DNA from: Pantoea sp. SOD02
GTDB taxonomy: Bacteria; Pseudomonadota; Gammaproteobacteria; Enterobacterales; Enterobacteriaceae
Length of the DNA stretch: 64,000 bases
Direction: 5' to 3'
Assembly (NCBI RefSeq): GCF_024707505.1
Contig: NZ_CP102604.1
Location: 3,286,001-3,350,000, forward strand
Part shown: piece by piece, positions 8,842 through 17,469 of the stretch
Layout: every line of letters begins with the position of its first letter
Numbering within the stretch: the stretch's first letter is position 1
Position numbers and translations under genes: made by a program
The notes under the pieces: generated by a model
What the model saw: only the letters and a program-made list of their open reading frames with translations
What the model was told of the DNA's origin: nothing
Database searches by the model: none

Positions 8842-9843
8842 ATGGCTACCATTAAGGATGTTGCCCGTATGGCTGGGGTGTCGGTTGCGACCGTCTCCCG
8901 CGTCATCAATAATTCGCCCAAAGCCAGCGAGAGTTCTCGCCTCGCCGTCACGGCGGCAATGGAGCAGTTGCAGTATCACCCGAACGCCAATGCACGCGCC
9001 CTGGCGCAGCAATCCACCGAAACCCTGGGTTTAGTGGTGGGCGATGTTTCCGACCCGTTTTTTGGCGCGATGGTCAAAGCGGTGGATGAAGTTGCGGGCC
9101 AGACCGGCAACTTTTTGCTGATTGGTAACGGTTACCACAATGAGCAAAAAGAGCGTCAGGCGATTGAGCAACTGATGCGCCATCGCTGCGCCGCCTTAGT
9201 GGTGCACGCCAAGAAAATCCCCGATGACGATTTAGAGATGCTGATGAAGCAGGTGCCGGGCATGGTGCTGCTGAATCGTCTGCTGAAAGGTTTTGAACAT
9301 CGCTGCATCGCGCTGGATGACCGCTACGGCGCGTGGCTGGCAACGCGTCATCTGATTCAGCAAGGCCATACGCAAATCGCCTTTATCTGCTCCACTCACA
9401 CCATTTCCGATGCCGAAGATCGGCTGCAAGGCTATTACGACGCGCTGAAAGAGCACGGTTTGCCGTGTAACGACCGTTTGGTGGCGTGGGGCGAACCGGA
9501 CGAAGTGGGCGGCGAACAGGCGATGACCGAGCTGATGGGACGCGGCAAGCAGTTCACGGCGGTGGCCTGCTACAACGATTCGATGGCCGCCGGCGCGCTG
9601 GCGGTGCTGAGTGATAACGGCATTCGCGTGCCGGAAGAGATGTCGCTGATTGGCTTCGATGATGTGCTGGTATCGCGCTATGTGCGCCCGCGTTTAACCA
9701 CGGTGCGCTACCCGATTGTCACCATGGCGCAGCAGGCGGCGCAACTGGCGCTGGCGCTCGCCAATGGCAGCGAGATGCCGGAAGTGACCAATATGTTTAG
9801 CCCGACGCTGGTAAGACGGCATTCGGTGAGTGGACCGGGTTAA
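8842..9843 (+). CDS. galR: galactose operon repressor GalR
   Basis: LacI-family repressor of 333 aa. MATIKDVARMAGVSVATVSRVINNS is the helix-turn-helix plus hinge of GalR, followed by a periplasmic-binding-protein-like sensor domain (about 60-330). It is expected to bind galactose and to repress gal genes, none of which lie in this window. I start it at the ATG at 8842, as in E. coli; the frame extends upstream to 8740, but through the operator. The neighbours lysA and lysR and the Omr RNAs nearby match the E. coli galR neighbourhood. Confidence 0.93.
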   Translation: MATIKDVARMAGVSVATVSRVINNSPKASESSRLAVTAAMEQLQYHPNANARALAQQSTETLGLVVGDVSDPFFGAMVKAVDEVAGQTGNFLLIGNGYHNEQKERQAIEQLMRHRCAALVVHAKKIPDDDLEMLMKQVPGMVLLNRLLKGFEHRCIALDDRYGAWLATRHLIQQGHTQIAFICSTHTISDAEDRLQGYYDALKEHGLPCNDRLVAWGEPDEVGGEQAMTELMGRGKQFTAVACYNDSMAAGALAVLSDNGIRVPEEMSLIGFDDVLVSRYVRPRLTTVRYPIVTMAQQAAQLALALANGSEMPEVTNMFSPTLVRRHSVSGPG

Positions 9844-9859
9844 GTCCTAACCGTCTTTC

Positions 9860-9883
9860 GTAGGGTCGGCATTCATGCCGACC
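9860..9883 (+). repeat. REP palindrome
   Basis: GTAG head, arms GGTCGGCAT / ATGCCGACC, loop TC. It lies between the convergent ends of galR and the acetyltransferase gene. Compared with the common form, both arms changed together. Confidence 0.85.
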
Positions 9884-9886
9884 TGG

Positions 9887-10336
9887 TTACAAACTTCGCG
9901 AATACACCTTCACCCGCACATCCGGGAACTCCAGCGCGTCGCACTGATACTGCCAGCCAAAACGCTCGTAATAACCGCCAAACGTTGACCATAACCACAG
10001 CTTGTCATGACCTCGCTGCTGCGCGAAATCGATCACATGCTGCTGCAGCGCTTCGCTCAATCCCTTGCCGCGCGCAGACTCCTCGACAAACAGCGCCGCC
10101 ACCCACGGCGTGAGATCCTGACGGCTGATCAAATCGCAGCGCCAGAATCCCACCGTGCCGAGCGGTATGTCGCCATCAAGCGCCACAAAGGTCACCGGGA
10201 AATCGGCGCCGTTGAGGCTGCTGCGCACAATGCTGTCGTAAAACTCACGCGACGTACCATCGCCAAACGCCTGCCACAGCCAATCGGTGATCTGCGAGGC
10301 ATGATGCGGTACTTCGCTGAGCGCGACGATCTTCAT
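9887..10336 (-). CDS. GNAT-family N-acetyltransferase
   Basis: 149 aa with a Gcn5-type fold. The acetyl-CoA loop reads VEESARGKGLSEAL (about 86-99), and the C-terminal strand GGYYERFGWQY is typical of the family. Its ATG overlaps the lysA stop in ATGA, so the two genes are translationally coupled. The substrate is not readable; coupling to lysA hints at an amine or amino-acid substrate, but the link may only be convenient expression. Confidence 0.85.
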   Translation of the reverse strand: MKIVALSEVPHHASQITDWLWQAFGDGTSREFYDSIVRSSLNGADFPVTFVALDGDIPLGTVGFWRCDLISRQDLTPWVAALFVEESARGKGLSEALQQHVIDFAQQRGHDKLWLWSTFGGYYERFGWQYQCDALEFPDVRVKVYSRSL

Positions 10337-11589
10337 CAGATCAGCTCCAGCGCCAGCAGCTCCTGAATGGTCTGCGCACGACGAATTTCACGCGGTGCGC
10401 CATTCTCGAACAGCACTTCCGGAATCAGCGGGCGGCTGTTGTAGTTCGAGGACATCGATGCGCCGTACGCGCCGGTATCGTGGAACACCAGATAATCGCC
10501 GACCTGCGCCGCAGGCAGCGCGCGGGTTTCCACTTTGCCGCCTTCCAGCTGCGTGAACACGTCGCCCGATTCACACAGCGGACCGGCCACCACGCTCTCG
10601 ACAGTGGCGTCGCCCAGCGCGCGGCCATCGACCGGCAGCAGAGAAATGTGATGATAGCTGCCGTACATCGACGGACGCATCAAATCGCTGAAACCGGCAT
10701 CGACCAGCACAAAGTGACGGCTGCCCATCTCTTTCACCGCACGCACCTGCGACACCAGCACGCCCGATTCGGCCACCAGGAAACGGCCTGGCTCGATCTC
10801 CAGTTTCACTGGATGACCGAGATGCGCGGCGATACGCTCACGCGCACCGTTCCACAAGCCGTAATAGTGCTGGGTATCAATGGCTTCTTCGCCAAAGCGA
10901 TAAGGAATCGACAAACCGCCGCCGGCAGAAATCGCCTCGAGATCCTGACCAAACGCCACCACCTGATCGACCATTGCGTCACACACCTGCTGCAGATGGC
11001 CGTAATCCACGCCGGAACCGATGTGCATATGCAGGCCGACCAGATGCAGGCCGTGCTGCTGAATCGCCGCCAGCGCCAGCGGCAGATCGCGGTGCCAGAT
11101 GCCGTGCTTGCTGTTCTCACCGCCGGTGTTGGTTTTCTGGCTGTGACCGTGACCAAAGCCAGGATTGATGCGCAGCCACACCGCGTGGCCCGGCGACAGT
11201 TCGCCCAGTTGATGCAGCATATCCACCGAACCGGCATTGACCGGCACTTTCAGCTCGGCGATGCGCGTCAGCGTTGGCTGATCGAACACATCGGCGGTGA
11301 AAACGATATCTTCGCCGCCCGGCTGATAACCGGCGGCAATAGCACGCTCGATTTCACCCAGCGACACCGAATCGACTTTGACGCCCGCCGCGCGCATCAG
11401 ACGCAGAATGTGAATATTGGAGCAGGCTTTCTGCGCAAAACGCACCACGTCAAAGGCGCCGAGTTGCGCAATGCGCTGCTGAATAATTGCGGCATCGTAC
11501 GCCCAGAATGGGCCAGAATAACGCTGAGCCAGCGGCAGTAAGTTGGCGGCAGTTAACGCGGTTTCGCTGTTGTTGAGTGGGCGTGGCAT
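10336..11589 (-). CDS. lysA: diaminopimelate decarboxylase
   Basis: PLP enzyme of fold type III, 417 aa, making L-lysine from meso-diaminopimelate: the last step of lysine synthesis. The N-terminal barrel shows VRFAQKACSN with the PLP Lys, then HMHIGSGVDYGH; ISAGGGLSIPYRF and ELEPGR-like IEPGRFLVAESG bind phosphate and substrate, and CESGDVF lies in the C-terminal domain. Its length equals E. coli LysA within a few residues. It is divergent from lysR, whose product activates it in E. coli. Its stop overlaps the start of the acetyltransferase gene. Confidence 0.97.
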   Translation of the reverse strand: MPRPLNNSETALTAANLLPLAQRYSGPFWAYDAAIIQQRIAQLGAFDVVRFAQKACSNIHILRLMRAAGVKVDSVSLGEIERAIAAGYQPGGEDIVFTADVFDQPTLTRIAELKVPVNAGSVDMLHQLGELSPGHAVWLRINPGFGHGHSQKTNTGGENSKHGIWHRDLPLALAAIQQHGLHLVGLHMHIGSGVDYGHLQQVCDAMVDQVVAFGQDLEAISAGGGLSIPYRFGEEAIDTQHYYGLWNGARERIAAHLGHPVKLEIEPGRFLVAESGVLVSQVRAVKEMGSRHFVLVDAGFSDLMRPSMYGSYHHISLLPVDGRALGDATVESVVAGPLCESGDVFTQLEGGKVETRALPAAQVGDYLVFHDTGAYGASMSSNYNSRPLIPEVLFENGAPREIRRAQTIQELLALELI

Positions 11590-11699
11590 GTCAATTCTCC
11601 TGTGTCATTGAGGCTATTTAGCCACAGCGCATCAATTCAGAAAAATATCTGTTTTAGCGACATCTATACAAATATGATATGGGTTGAGCGGAGGAGACG
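11590..11699. promoter_or_regulatory. lysA-lysR divergent control region
   Basis: 110 bp with back-to-back starts. The AT-rich stretch ATACAAATATGATAT (about 11667-11681) is a plausible LysR-type site (T-N11-A), by analogy with the E. coli lysA-lysR pair where LysR acts between the two starts. Confidence 0.5.
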
Positions 11700-12620
11700 A
11701 TGGCAAAAATTAACTGGCGACATATCGAAATTTTTCACGCGGTGATGACCAGCGGCAACCTGACGCAGGCGGCCACGCTGCTGCACACTTCGCAGCCGAC
11801 GGTGAGCCGTGAACTGGCGCGCCTGGAGCAGCAGCTTGGCCTGCAACTGTTCGAACGCGTGCGTGGCCGCCTGCAGCCGACGGTGCAAGGCTTGCGGCTG
11901 TACGAAGAGGTGCAGCGCTCGTGGTACGGACTGGACCGCATCATGGATGCCGCCGAGGGATTGCGTCAGTTTCGTCAGGGCGAATTGTCGATCGCCTGTT
12001 TGCCGGTGTTTTCGCAGTCGCTGTTGCCGCCGCTGCTGCAGCCCTTTCTTCAGCGCTATCCGCAGGTCAGCCTGAATATTATTCCGCAGGAGTCGCCGCT
12101 GCTGGAAGAGTGGCTGTCGGCACAGCGTTACGATCTCGGCCTGACCGAAACCCAACACCCGCCAGCGGGCACCGAACGTGTGCCGCTGCTGACCTGTGAT
12201 GAAGTGTGCGTGCTGCCGCCACAGCATCTGCTGTGTCAGCGCGAGGTGTTGACGCCGCAGGATTTCCACGGTGAAAACTACGTCAGCCTGTCGCGCAGCG
12301 ATAGCTATCGTCAGCTGCTGGATTCGCTGTTTCATGAGCAGAATGTAGAGCGTCGTTTGGTGCTGGAGACGCACAGCGCGGCGTCGGTGTGCGCGATGGT
12401 GCGTGCAGGCGTGGGGATTTCGATTGTGAATCCGCTGACGGCGCTGGATTACGCCGACAGCGGTGTGGTGATGCGTCGTTTCAGCATTGCCGTGCCCTTC
12501 ACCGTCAGTCTGGTGCGGCCGCAGCATCGACCGGCTTCAGCGCTGGTCGATCACTTCTGCGACCACCTGCAACAGCAAGTGGCCGCGTTTCCACAACGTA
12601 TTGCCGAGCGGCTGGCTTAA
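11700..12620 (+). CDS. lysR: transcriptional activator LysR
   Basis: Founding member of the LysR family, 306 aa. The winged helix-turn-helix is at 5-65 (NLTQAATLLHTSQPTVSRELARLE) and the effector domain at about 92-300. Start ATG at 11700 follows AGGAG. It is divergent from lysA, as in E. coli, where it activates lysA when diaminopimelate is present. Its 3' end overlaps by 4 nt the end of the convergent transporter gene. Confidence 0.95.
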   Translation: MAKINWRHIEIFHAVMTSGNLTQAATLLHTSQPTVSRELARLEQQLGLQLFERVRGRLQPTVQGLRLYEEVQRSWYGLDRIMDAAEGLRQFRQGELSIACLPVFSQSLLPPLLQPFLQRYPQVSLNIIPQESPLLEEWLSAQRYDLGLTETQHPPAGTERVPLLTCDEVCVLPPQHLLCQREVLTPQDFHGENYVSLSRSDSYRQLLDSLFHEQNVERRLVLETHSAASVCAMVRAGVGISIVNPLTALDYADSGVVMRRFSIAVPFTVSLVRPQHRPASALVDHFCDHLQQQVAAFPQRIAERLA

Positions 12621-13780
12621 GCGTTGACCGCTTCGCCCTGCCCGCCCGATTTGCGGAAGGTGATCAGGCAGATCACCAGGCCAACTGCCGCGAGTGCAGC
12701 AGCGGCAACCGGCACCGACGTCAGGCCATAACCTTTTTCGATCACCGCGCCGCCGACCCAAGCGCCGAGCGCATTGCCGACGTTGAAGGCGGAGATATTC
12801 AGCGTCGAAACCAGATTTGGCGCATCTTTGCCGTGGCGCACCACGTTAATCTGCAAGCCCGGCACGGTGGCGAAGGTCGCCATCGCCCACAGGAACAGCG
12901 TGATTTCCGCCAGCCACAGCGCATGGCTGGTCCAGCTGAACAGCAGCGAAAACAGCGCAATCAGCACAAAGCTGAGGATCAGACTGAACGACACTTTCCA
13001 GTCGGCCAGCTTGCCGCCAAGGATGTTGCCGACGGTCAGACCCGCGCCAATCAGGAACAGCGTCCAGCTGACACCACGATCCGAGATGCCGGTCACCTGC
13101 AGCAGCAGCGGCGCAATGTAGCTGAACAGCGCAAACATCGCCGCCGCAAAGAACACCGTCATCAGCAGCGACAGCCACAGTTTACCGTTGGCCAGCGCGC
13201 TGATTTCACTCGCCAGATGCACCGGCTTCTCTTCTTTGTTGGTCGGCAGGCTCACAATCAGCGCGATAAAGGCAAAGATGCCGATGATCGCCACGCCCCA
13301 GAAGGTGGCGCGCCAGCCAAACATCTGACCAAACCAGGTGCCGAGCGGCACGCCGAGCACGTTCGCCAGCGTCAGGCCGGTGAACATCAGCGCCACAGCA
13401 GAAGCTTGTTTACCCGGAGCTACCAGACTCGCCGCTACCACCGCGCCGATGCCGAAGAACGCACCGTGACACAGCGCCGTCACCACACGCGCCAGCATCA
13501 GCAGGTTGTAGGTGTAGGCCAATGCACAGAGCACGTTGCCGATGATGAAGATGATCATCAGCAGAATCAGAGTACGTTTACGCGGCAGTTTAGCGGTCAG
13601 CAACGCCATGATCGGCGCGCCAATGGCGACGCCCAGCGCGTAACCGCTGATCAGCCATCCCGCAGAAGGAATCGTCACTTGCAGATCGCCCGCCACCTCG
13701 GGCAGCAATCCCATAATGACGAATTCCGTGGTGCCGATGGCGAACGCACTCAGCGCCAGCGCCAGTAATGCAACAGGCAT
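12617..13780 (-). CDS. MFS exporter, AraJ/YdhP-like (DHA1)
   Basis: 387 aa with 12 hydrophobic segments. The opening ALALSAFAIGTTEFVIMGLLPEVA is typical of the AraJ/YdhP group of drug/arabinose-type exporters, and the cytoplasmic loop LPRKRTLI sits between helices 2 and 3. I start it at the ATG at 13780, preceded by GGGAGAG; the frame runs upstream to 13819 without support. In E. coli, AraJ-type proteins are linked to sugar or drug efflux; the substrate here is unknown. No partner gene is obvious. Confidence 0.85.
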   Translation of the reverse strand: MPVALLALALSAFAIGTTEFVIMGLLPEVAGDLQVTIPSAGWLISGYALGVAIGAPIMALLTAKLPRKRTLILLMIIFIIGNVLCALAYTYNLLMLARVVTALCHGAFFGIGAVVAASLVAPGKQASAVALMFTGLTLANVLGVPLGTWFGQMFGWRATFWGVAIIGIFAFIALIVSLPTNKEEKPVHLASEISALANGKLWLSLLMTVFFAAAMFALFSYIAPLLLQVTGISDRGVSWTLFLIGAGLTVGNILGGKLADWKVSFSLILSFVLIALFSLLFSWTSHALWLAEITLFLWAMATFATVPGLQINVVRHGKDAPNLVSTLNISAFNVGNALGAWVGGAVIEKGYGLTSVPVAAAALAAVGLVICLITFRKSGGQGEAVNA

Positions 13781-14142
13781 AACACACTCTCCCAATAATT
13801 TTTTGCAGGCGGGCCGCACTGCGAGCGCAGTACGGTTACAAAAGACGCTTATTAAAATTTGAACTGCGTCACACTGTTATTAAAGCATAGCCCTCTCATG
13901 CCAACCACCCCGCGCGCCGCAAGGCTTATTTGCGCCCGCAGCAATAATCCCTGCGCGGGAAAATGTCACTAACTAACCATTGAGACAGATTGATGTTTCC
14001 GCGCTACGCTTGAAAAGGATGTGATCCTTATCACAGTGAGTCAGCTTTTGACGCAAAATCAAACAGTAAAGGATGGACGTGCACTGCCGATACCTCAATG
14101 GATTGCCCGGTTATGTGGTGTCAAAAATCGAGGGGAAAGCGT
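13781..14142. other. intergenic region between exporter and lipoprotein protease
   Basis: About 360 bp with no supported gene. The left half presumably holds the exporter promoter. The right half holds a perfect CRP-type site (14020-14035) and then the start region of the lipoprotein gene. A short open frame crosses this region from 14073 but lacks a ribosome binding site. Confidence 0.5.
14020..14035 (+). promoter_or_regulatory. CRP-type binding site
   Basis: TGTGATCCTTATCACA matches TGTGA-N6-TCACA exactly and lies 108 nt upstream of the lipoprotein protease start. That spacing suits CRP activation of a promoter between them. FNR prefers TTGAT, so CRP is more likely. Confidence 0.65.
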
Positions 14143-14769
14143 ATGCGATGGCTCATCGCGCTAACGGTTGGCTGCCTGAGTGGCTGCTCTGTTGGGCATT
14201 ACGAATACAGCAAAGAAGCAGCAAAACGCGTCGATATGACCGTCACCGGCATTCCAACGGTGCTGGGCATTGGTGCGCTTGGCACCACCATTCCTCTCAC
14301 GCCCGAATACAGCCTGACGGCGGCCCACGTGGCCAAGTATTCACTCTATCGGGTGAAAGCCTGGCATCCCGAATGCGATATCGCCGTGGTGTACCACAAA
14401 AACAGCGAAGCCAATCTGCCACCGCCGTTTCGCAATAGCCATATTGGCGATGAAGTGAATCTGTATGGTTACAGCTTTATTTCCGCGATGCCGGTGGCGT
14501 CGAGCGGCAAAAATCTGATCAACACCACGCTGGCGAATGACTGGAACAAGGCCAGCTGTGTGGTGGTGGCGGCCAATGCCGGTGTGGTGAAAGGCATGTC
14601 CGGCGGCGCGGTGTATAACGCCAGCGATGATACGCTGGCGGGCGTGATTGTTGGTTACAGCAGCCAGATCGATGACAATAAAAGCGGCAAGACGCTGTTT
14701 AAGAATGTGGCGCTGTATGTGCCGTATGCGCGGTTTCAGGCGTGGCTGGATGGGGTGGTGAAGTCTTAG
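14143..14769 (+). CDS. trypsin-fold serine protease-like lipoprotein
   Basis: 208 aa. Signal peptide with lipobox LSGC (lipidated Cys15). A chymotrypsin-like triad can be read as His62 in LTAAHV, Asp79 in CDIAVVY and Ser153 in GMSGGAV, so it may be an active peptidase; with only about 190 mature residues it is near the minimum for that fold. The ATG at 14143 follows AGGGGAAAG. It stands alone behind a CRP site and is followed by a REP. The residue after the lipidated Cys is Ser, which favours sorting to the outer membrane. The target is unknown. Confidence 0.75.
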   Translation: MRWLIALTVGCLSGCSVGHYEYSKEAAKRVDMTVTGIPTVLGIGALGTTIPLTPEYSLTAAHVAKYSLYRVKAWHPECDIAVVYHKNSEANLPPPFRNSHIGDEVNLYGYSFISAMPVASSGKNLINTTLANDWNKASCVVVAANAGVVKGMSGGAVYNASDDTLAGVIVGYSSQIDDNKSGKTLFKNVALYVPYARFQAWLDGVVKS

Positions 14770-14789
14770 GATTGTGCGATGTTTAGCAA

Positions 14790-14813
14790 GGTCGCCATGA
14801 ATGGCGACCCTAC
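14790..14813 (-). repeat. REP palindrome
   Basis: Common-form REP in minus orientation, between the convergent ends of the lipoprotein gene and the DUF1989 operon. It lies about 5 nt past the last operon stop and could protect the 3' end of that transcript. Confidence 0.85.
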
Positions 14814-14817
14814 GGAA

Positions 14818-15489
14818 TCACGCGGGAACCCACGCGCCCTTCAACTGCACCTGCGGGAATCCGCTGGTCAAAATACGTAGCTCGGCATCGCGTGGGGTGT
14901 TATCGCCCTGCCCCTGAATGCTGACGATATCCTGCGGACAGGCGGAAAATGCCACAAAACAATCCATCTCGGCGCGCAGCACAATATAGTCGCCCGGCTT
15001 CGTCACCACCGGCAGCGTCTTCAGCGTGATGCCATCCGGCTGCACCTGAATATTCATAAAGATATTAAACGAGGCCAGATTGCCGTGCGGCAGCGTCACG
15101 CCTAACTCGCTCATGCCTTCAAACAGATTGTCATGGCAGTTGCGATGCGGTTCGGTGCAGCCGAGCAGCTCATAACGACGCGCGTCGCAGGCCGCCATAA
15201 AGGTGTCGTGCACGCCTGGCGAGGTATCTGCCACCAGCGTCAAAATCGGGTGGCGCTGGCTGGTGATAAAGCTGTCGCCCACTTTGGGATTGAGACGCTG
15301 ATTCCACACGCGCGTCGCCTCCATACACATATATTCACTCACGTCTTCAGCGTTATACGCCCAGCAATCCACCACCTGCGTGCCGTGCAGGTTAATCACC
15401 TGCACCGCTTCACCTTTCTGCAGACGCACCGCTTTGCCGTAGCGCGCGGGAATGGTCATCGCTTCACGATGCTGAAATTCAGCCGACAT
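14818..15489 (-). CDS. DUF1989 (urea carboxylase-associated) protein, canonical, last gene of operon
   Basis: 223 aa. The family core is complete: Cys101 in AACD, HRNC at 115-118 followed by HDNLFEGM, and Cys184 in ACPQDI, residues expected to hold a metal. DUF1989 proteins accompany urea or guanidine carboxylases, and some are known as carboxyguanidine deiminase subunits (CgdA/CgdB). Here there is no carboxylase; the gene follows two ABC permeases by 13 nt. ATG at 15489 has AGGAG upstream. It could hydrolyse a C-N bond in the imported compound; the actual substrate is unknown. Confidence 0.8.
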   Translation of the reverse strand: MSAEFQHREAMTIPARYGKAVRLQKGEAVQVINLHGTQVVDCWAYNAEDVSEYMCMEATRVWNQRLNPKVGDSFITSQRHPILTLVADTSPGVHDTFMAACDARRYELLGCTEPHRNCHDNLFEGMSELGVTLPHGNLASFNIFMNIQVQPDGITLKTLPVVTKPGDYIVLRAEMDCFVAFSACPQDIVSIQGQGDNTPRDAELRILTSGFPQVQLKGAWVPA

Positions 15490-15502
15490 GTTGTTCTCCT
15501 GA

Positions 15503-16168
15503 TTAATGCTGCATGGCACGACGATAGCGCGTCATGCGAGATTCAAGGCCGCGCGCCAGCCAGTCGATGACGCTGTTGAGCAGCCAGTAACAGAGCGCCA
15601 CCGTGAGATAGATCTCCAGCGGCGCGTAGGTATCCGAAATCGCCTGTTTGGCGGCGTACATAAACTCCTGCACCGAGACAATCGACAGCAGCGCAGAGTC
15701 TTTAATCAAACCGATCATCAGCCCGACCAGCGGCGACAGCATCTGCGGCAGGGTTTGCGGCAAAACCACATCGCGCAGCTGTTCACTGCGGCTCAGGCCC
15801 AGCACGCGGCACGCTTCCCATTGACCTTTTGGCAGCGCATCAATCGCCGAGCGGATCACCTGCGCAATGTAAGGCGCGTAATAGAGCGTCAATGCCAGCA
15901 CGCCCACCACCGGCGATGACAGCGTGATGTCATATTCCGGCAGCACAAAGTAGAGCAGATAGATCACCACCAGCAGCGGCAGCGCGAGGGTTAAGCCGCT
16001 GTAAAGATTGAGCAACCGTAGCCAGAACCGCGAGGCGCGCATCAGCAGCACGGCCAGCAGCGCGCCCCACAGCAGCGAGCAGAGCGCCGCCACCAGACAG
16101 AGCTGCAAAGTGGCGATCAGGCCGTCACCGAGCGATGGCAAAGAGGTGATAATTGCCTGCCAATCCAT
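15503..16168 (-). CDS. ABC importer permease, polar amino acid type (second)
   Basis: 221 aa, about five membrane helices, with the cytoplasmic coupling loop EACRVLGLSRSEQLRDVVLPQ (the EAA motif of HisQ/HisM-type permeases). Its ATG overlaps the stop of the previous permease in TAATG, so the two are coupled and form a heterodimeric channel. No ATP-binding gene follows; the next gene is a DUF1989 protein. Confidence 0.9.
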   Translation of the reverse strand: MDWQAIITSLPSLGDGLIATLQLCLVAALCSLLWGALLAVLLMRASRFWLRLLNLYSGLTLALPLLVVIYLLYFVLPEYDITLSSPVVGVLALTLYYAPYIAQVIRSAIDALPKGQWEACRVLGLSRSEQLRDVVLPQTLPQMLSPLVGLMIGLIKDSALLSIVSVQEFMYAAKQAISDTYAPLEIYLTVALCYWLLNSVIDWLARGLESRMTRYRRAMQH

Positions 16169-16818
16169 TACGCCAACCTCCGTTTCGCTTCTAAACGACG
16201 CGCCGCCGCAATTAACGGCATGGCGATCAGCAGATAACCGGCCGCCACCAGCAGCAGAACCTGCGTGGCTTCGTAGGTGCGGGCGATGACGATCTGTCCG
16301 GCGTAGGTCAGTTCGGTCAGCGCCACCACCGACGCCAGCGGCGTGGTTTTCAGCAGAATAGTGAACTCATTCACCAGCATCGGCAGACTGGCGCGCATCA
16401 CTTGTGGATTGATAACGTACCACCACGTCAGCAAGCGACTCAGGCCCAAGGTGCGCGACGCTTCCAGCTGTCCGCGCGTCACCAGACTGCGATTGACGCG
16501 CAGGATTTCCGCCACGTAAGCGCCGCTGTTGAGGCCAATGGCAATCACCGCGGCCAGCATTGGCTGACCGCCCAATCCCAGCCGCGGCAAGGTGAAAAAC
16601 ACCACAAACAGCTGCACAATCGCCGGCGTTCCGCGCATCACGCTGACATAGAAACGCCCGATGGCGCGCCAGATCCAGGCACGACGCAGCTGCAGGAAGC
16701 AGCCGAGCTGCCCCATCACTACGCTGACCAACGACGCCAGCACGGTGAGCACCAGCGTCATCAGCAGGCCGTGTCCGAGTTCCGGCAGCGCGGCCACTAC
16801 CTGTTGATCCAGCCCCAT
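16168..16818 (-). CDS. ABC importer permease, polar amino acid type (first)
   Basis: 216 aa permease of the HisQ/GlnP type. The EAA loop reads EASRTLGLSRLLTWWYVINPQ, and helix-forming stretches flank it. It begins 3 nt after the stop of the middle DUF1989 gene and pairs with the next permease. It presumably receives its ligand from the binding protein that opens the operon. Confidence 0.9.
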   Translation of the reverse strand: MGLDQQVVAALPELGHGLLMTLVLTVLASLVSVVMGQLGCFLQLRRAWIWRAIGRFYVSVMRGTPAIVQLFVVFFTLPRLGLGGQPMLAAVIAIGLNSGAYVAEILRVNRSLVTRGQLEASRTLGLSRLLTWWYVINPQVMRASLPMLVNEFTILLKTTPLASVVALTELTYAGQIVIARTYEATQVLLLVAAGYLLIAMPLIAAARRLEAKRRLA

Positions 16819-16821
16819 GCG

Positions 16822-17469
16822 TTACTCCGCGTTAAAGTCGTGCAGGTTTTCCGCCACCGACAGCAGCAGCGGCGCGGGACGATCGTTGCCCTCAATGCCG
16901 GTGTTGCAGGCGGAGACGATGAACTGCGTGTCCATCACCACGCGACAGGTAATGCTGTCGCCGGCTTTGGTCAGGTTGGTTTCCGGCAGAATATCGCCTT
17001 CCCGCGTCAGCTTGACGTGCATAAACAGGTTGATGGGATCCGGCAGCTTCGGCACCACCATGCCCAGACGCGCCAGCTCGCCACGCAGCGCATCAAGGCT
17101 ACCTTCGCCCTGATAGCCGCGTTCATTGAGAAACGCCGTGGTGGAGGCCGGCAGCAGCAGGTCGTGACGCTTCACGCTGTCTTTGCCCAGCACCATCATC
17201 GGACGGCGACGGTTGTTCACCAGACGCATGCCGGAACCGAGCAGGTAGCTGTTGCTGAACACCCGCGTGTGATGCACCGACAGCCATACGGCGGGATCGG
17301 CCAGGCTGAAGCCAAACAGCGAAGCCACCGCGCCGTCGCCCTGTGCGGTGATGCGCAGTAACTGGCCGCGCAGCACGCGAATCGAACCGATGCTGCCCGG
17401 TGCAACCTGCACCGGTTCAGCCAGCGTGCGCACAGCGGTTTCTTCATAACTTTCACGCATTAACAGCAT
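16822..17469 (-). CDS. DUF1989 protein, divergent (metal motif lost), middle gene
   Basis: 215 aa. Overall layout and the late segment NLTKAGDSITCRVVMDTQFIVSACNTG match DUF1989, but the HRNC-xDN and CPQD motifs of its two sisters are missing: the equivalent stretch reads STTAFLNERGYQGEGS. It may be a structural or regulatory subunit paired with a canonical sister, as in two-subunit DUF1989 enzymes. The start at 17469 overlaps the previous gene by 17 nt and has GGAG upstream; a second ATG at 17460 is possible. Confidence 0.75.
   Translation of the reverse strand: MLLMRESYEETAVRTLAEPVQVAPGSIGSIRVLRGQLLRITAQGDGAVASLFGFSLADPAVWLSVHHTRVFSNSYLLGSGMRLVNNRRRPMMVLGKDSVKRHDLLLPASTTAFLNERGYQGEGSLDALRGELARLGMVVPKLPDPINLFMHVKLTREGDILPETNLTKAGDSITCRVVMDTQFIVSACNTGIEGNDRPAPLLLSVAENLHDFNAE

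Noticed and set aside
12389..13768. 459-aa plus-strand open frame
   Set aside because: Shadow of the MFS exporter on the minus strand; extreme His/Gln/Arg content and no ribosome binding site.
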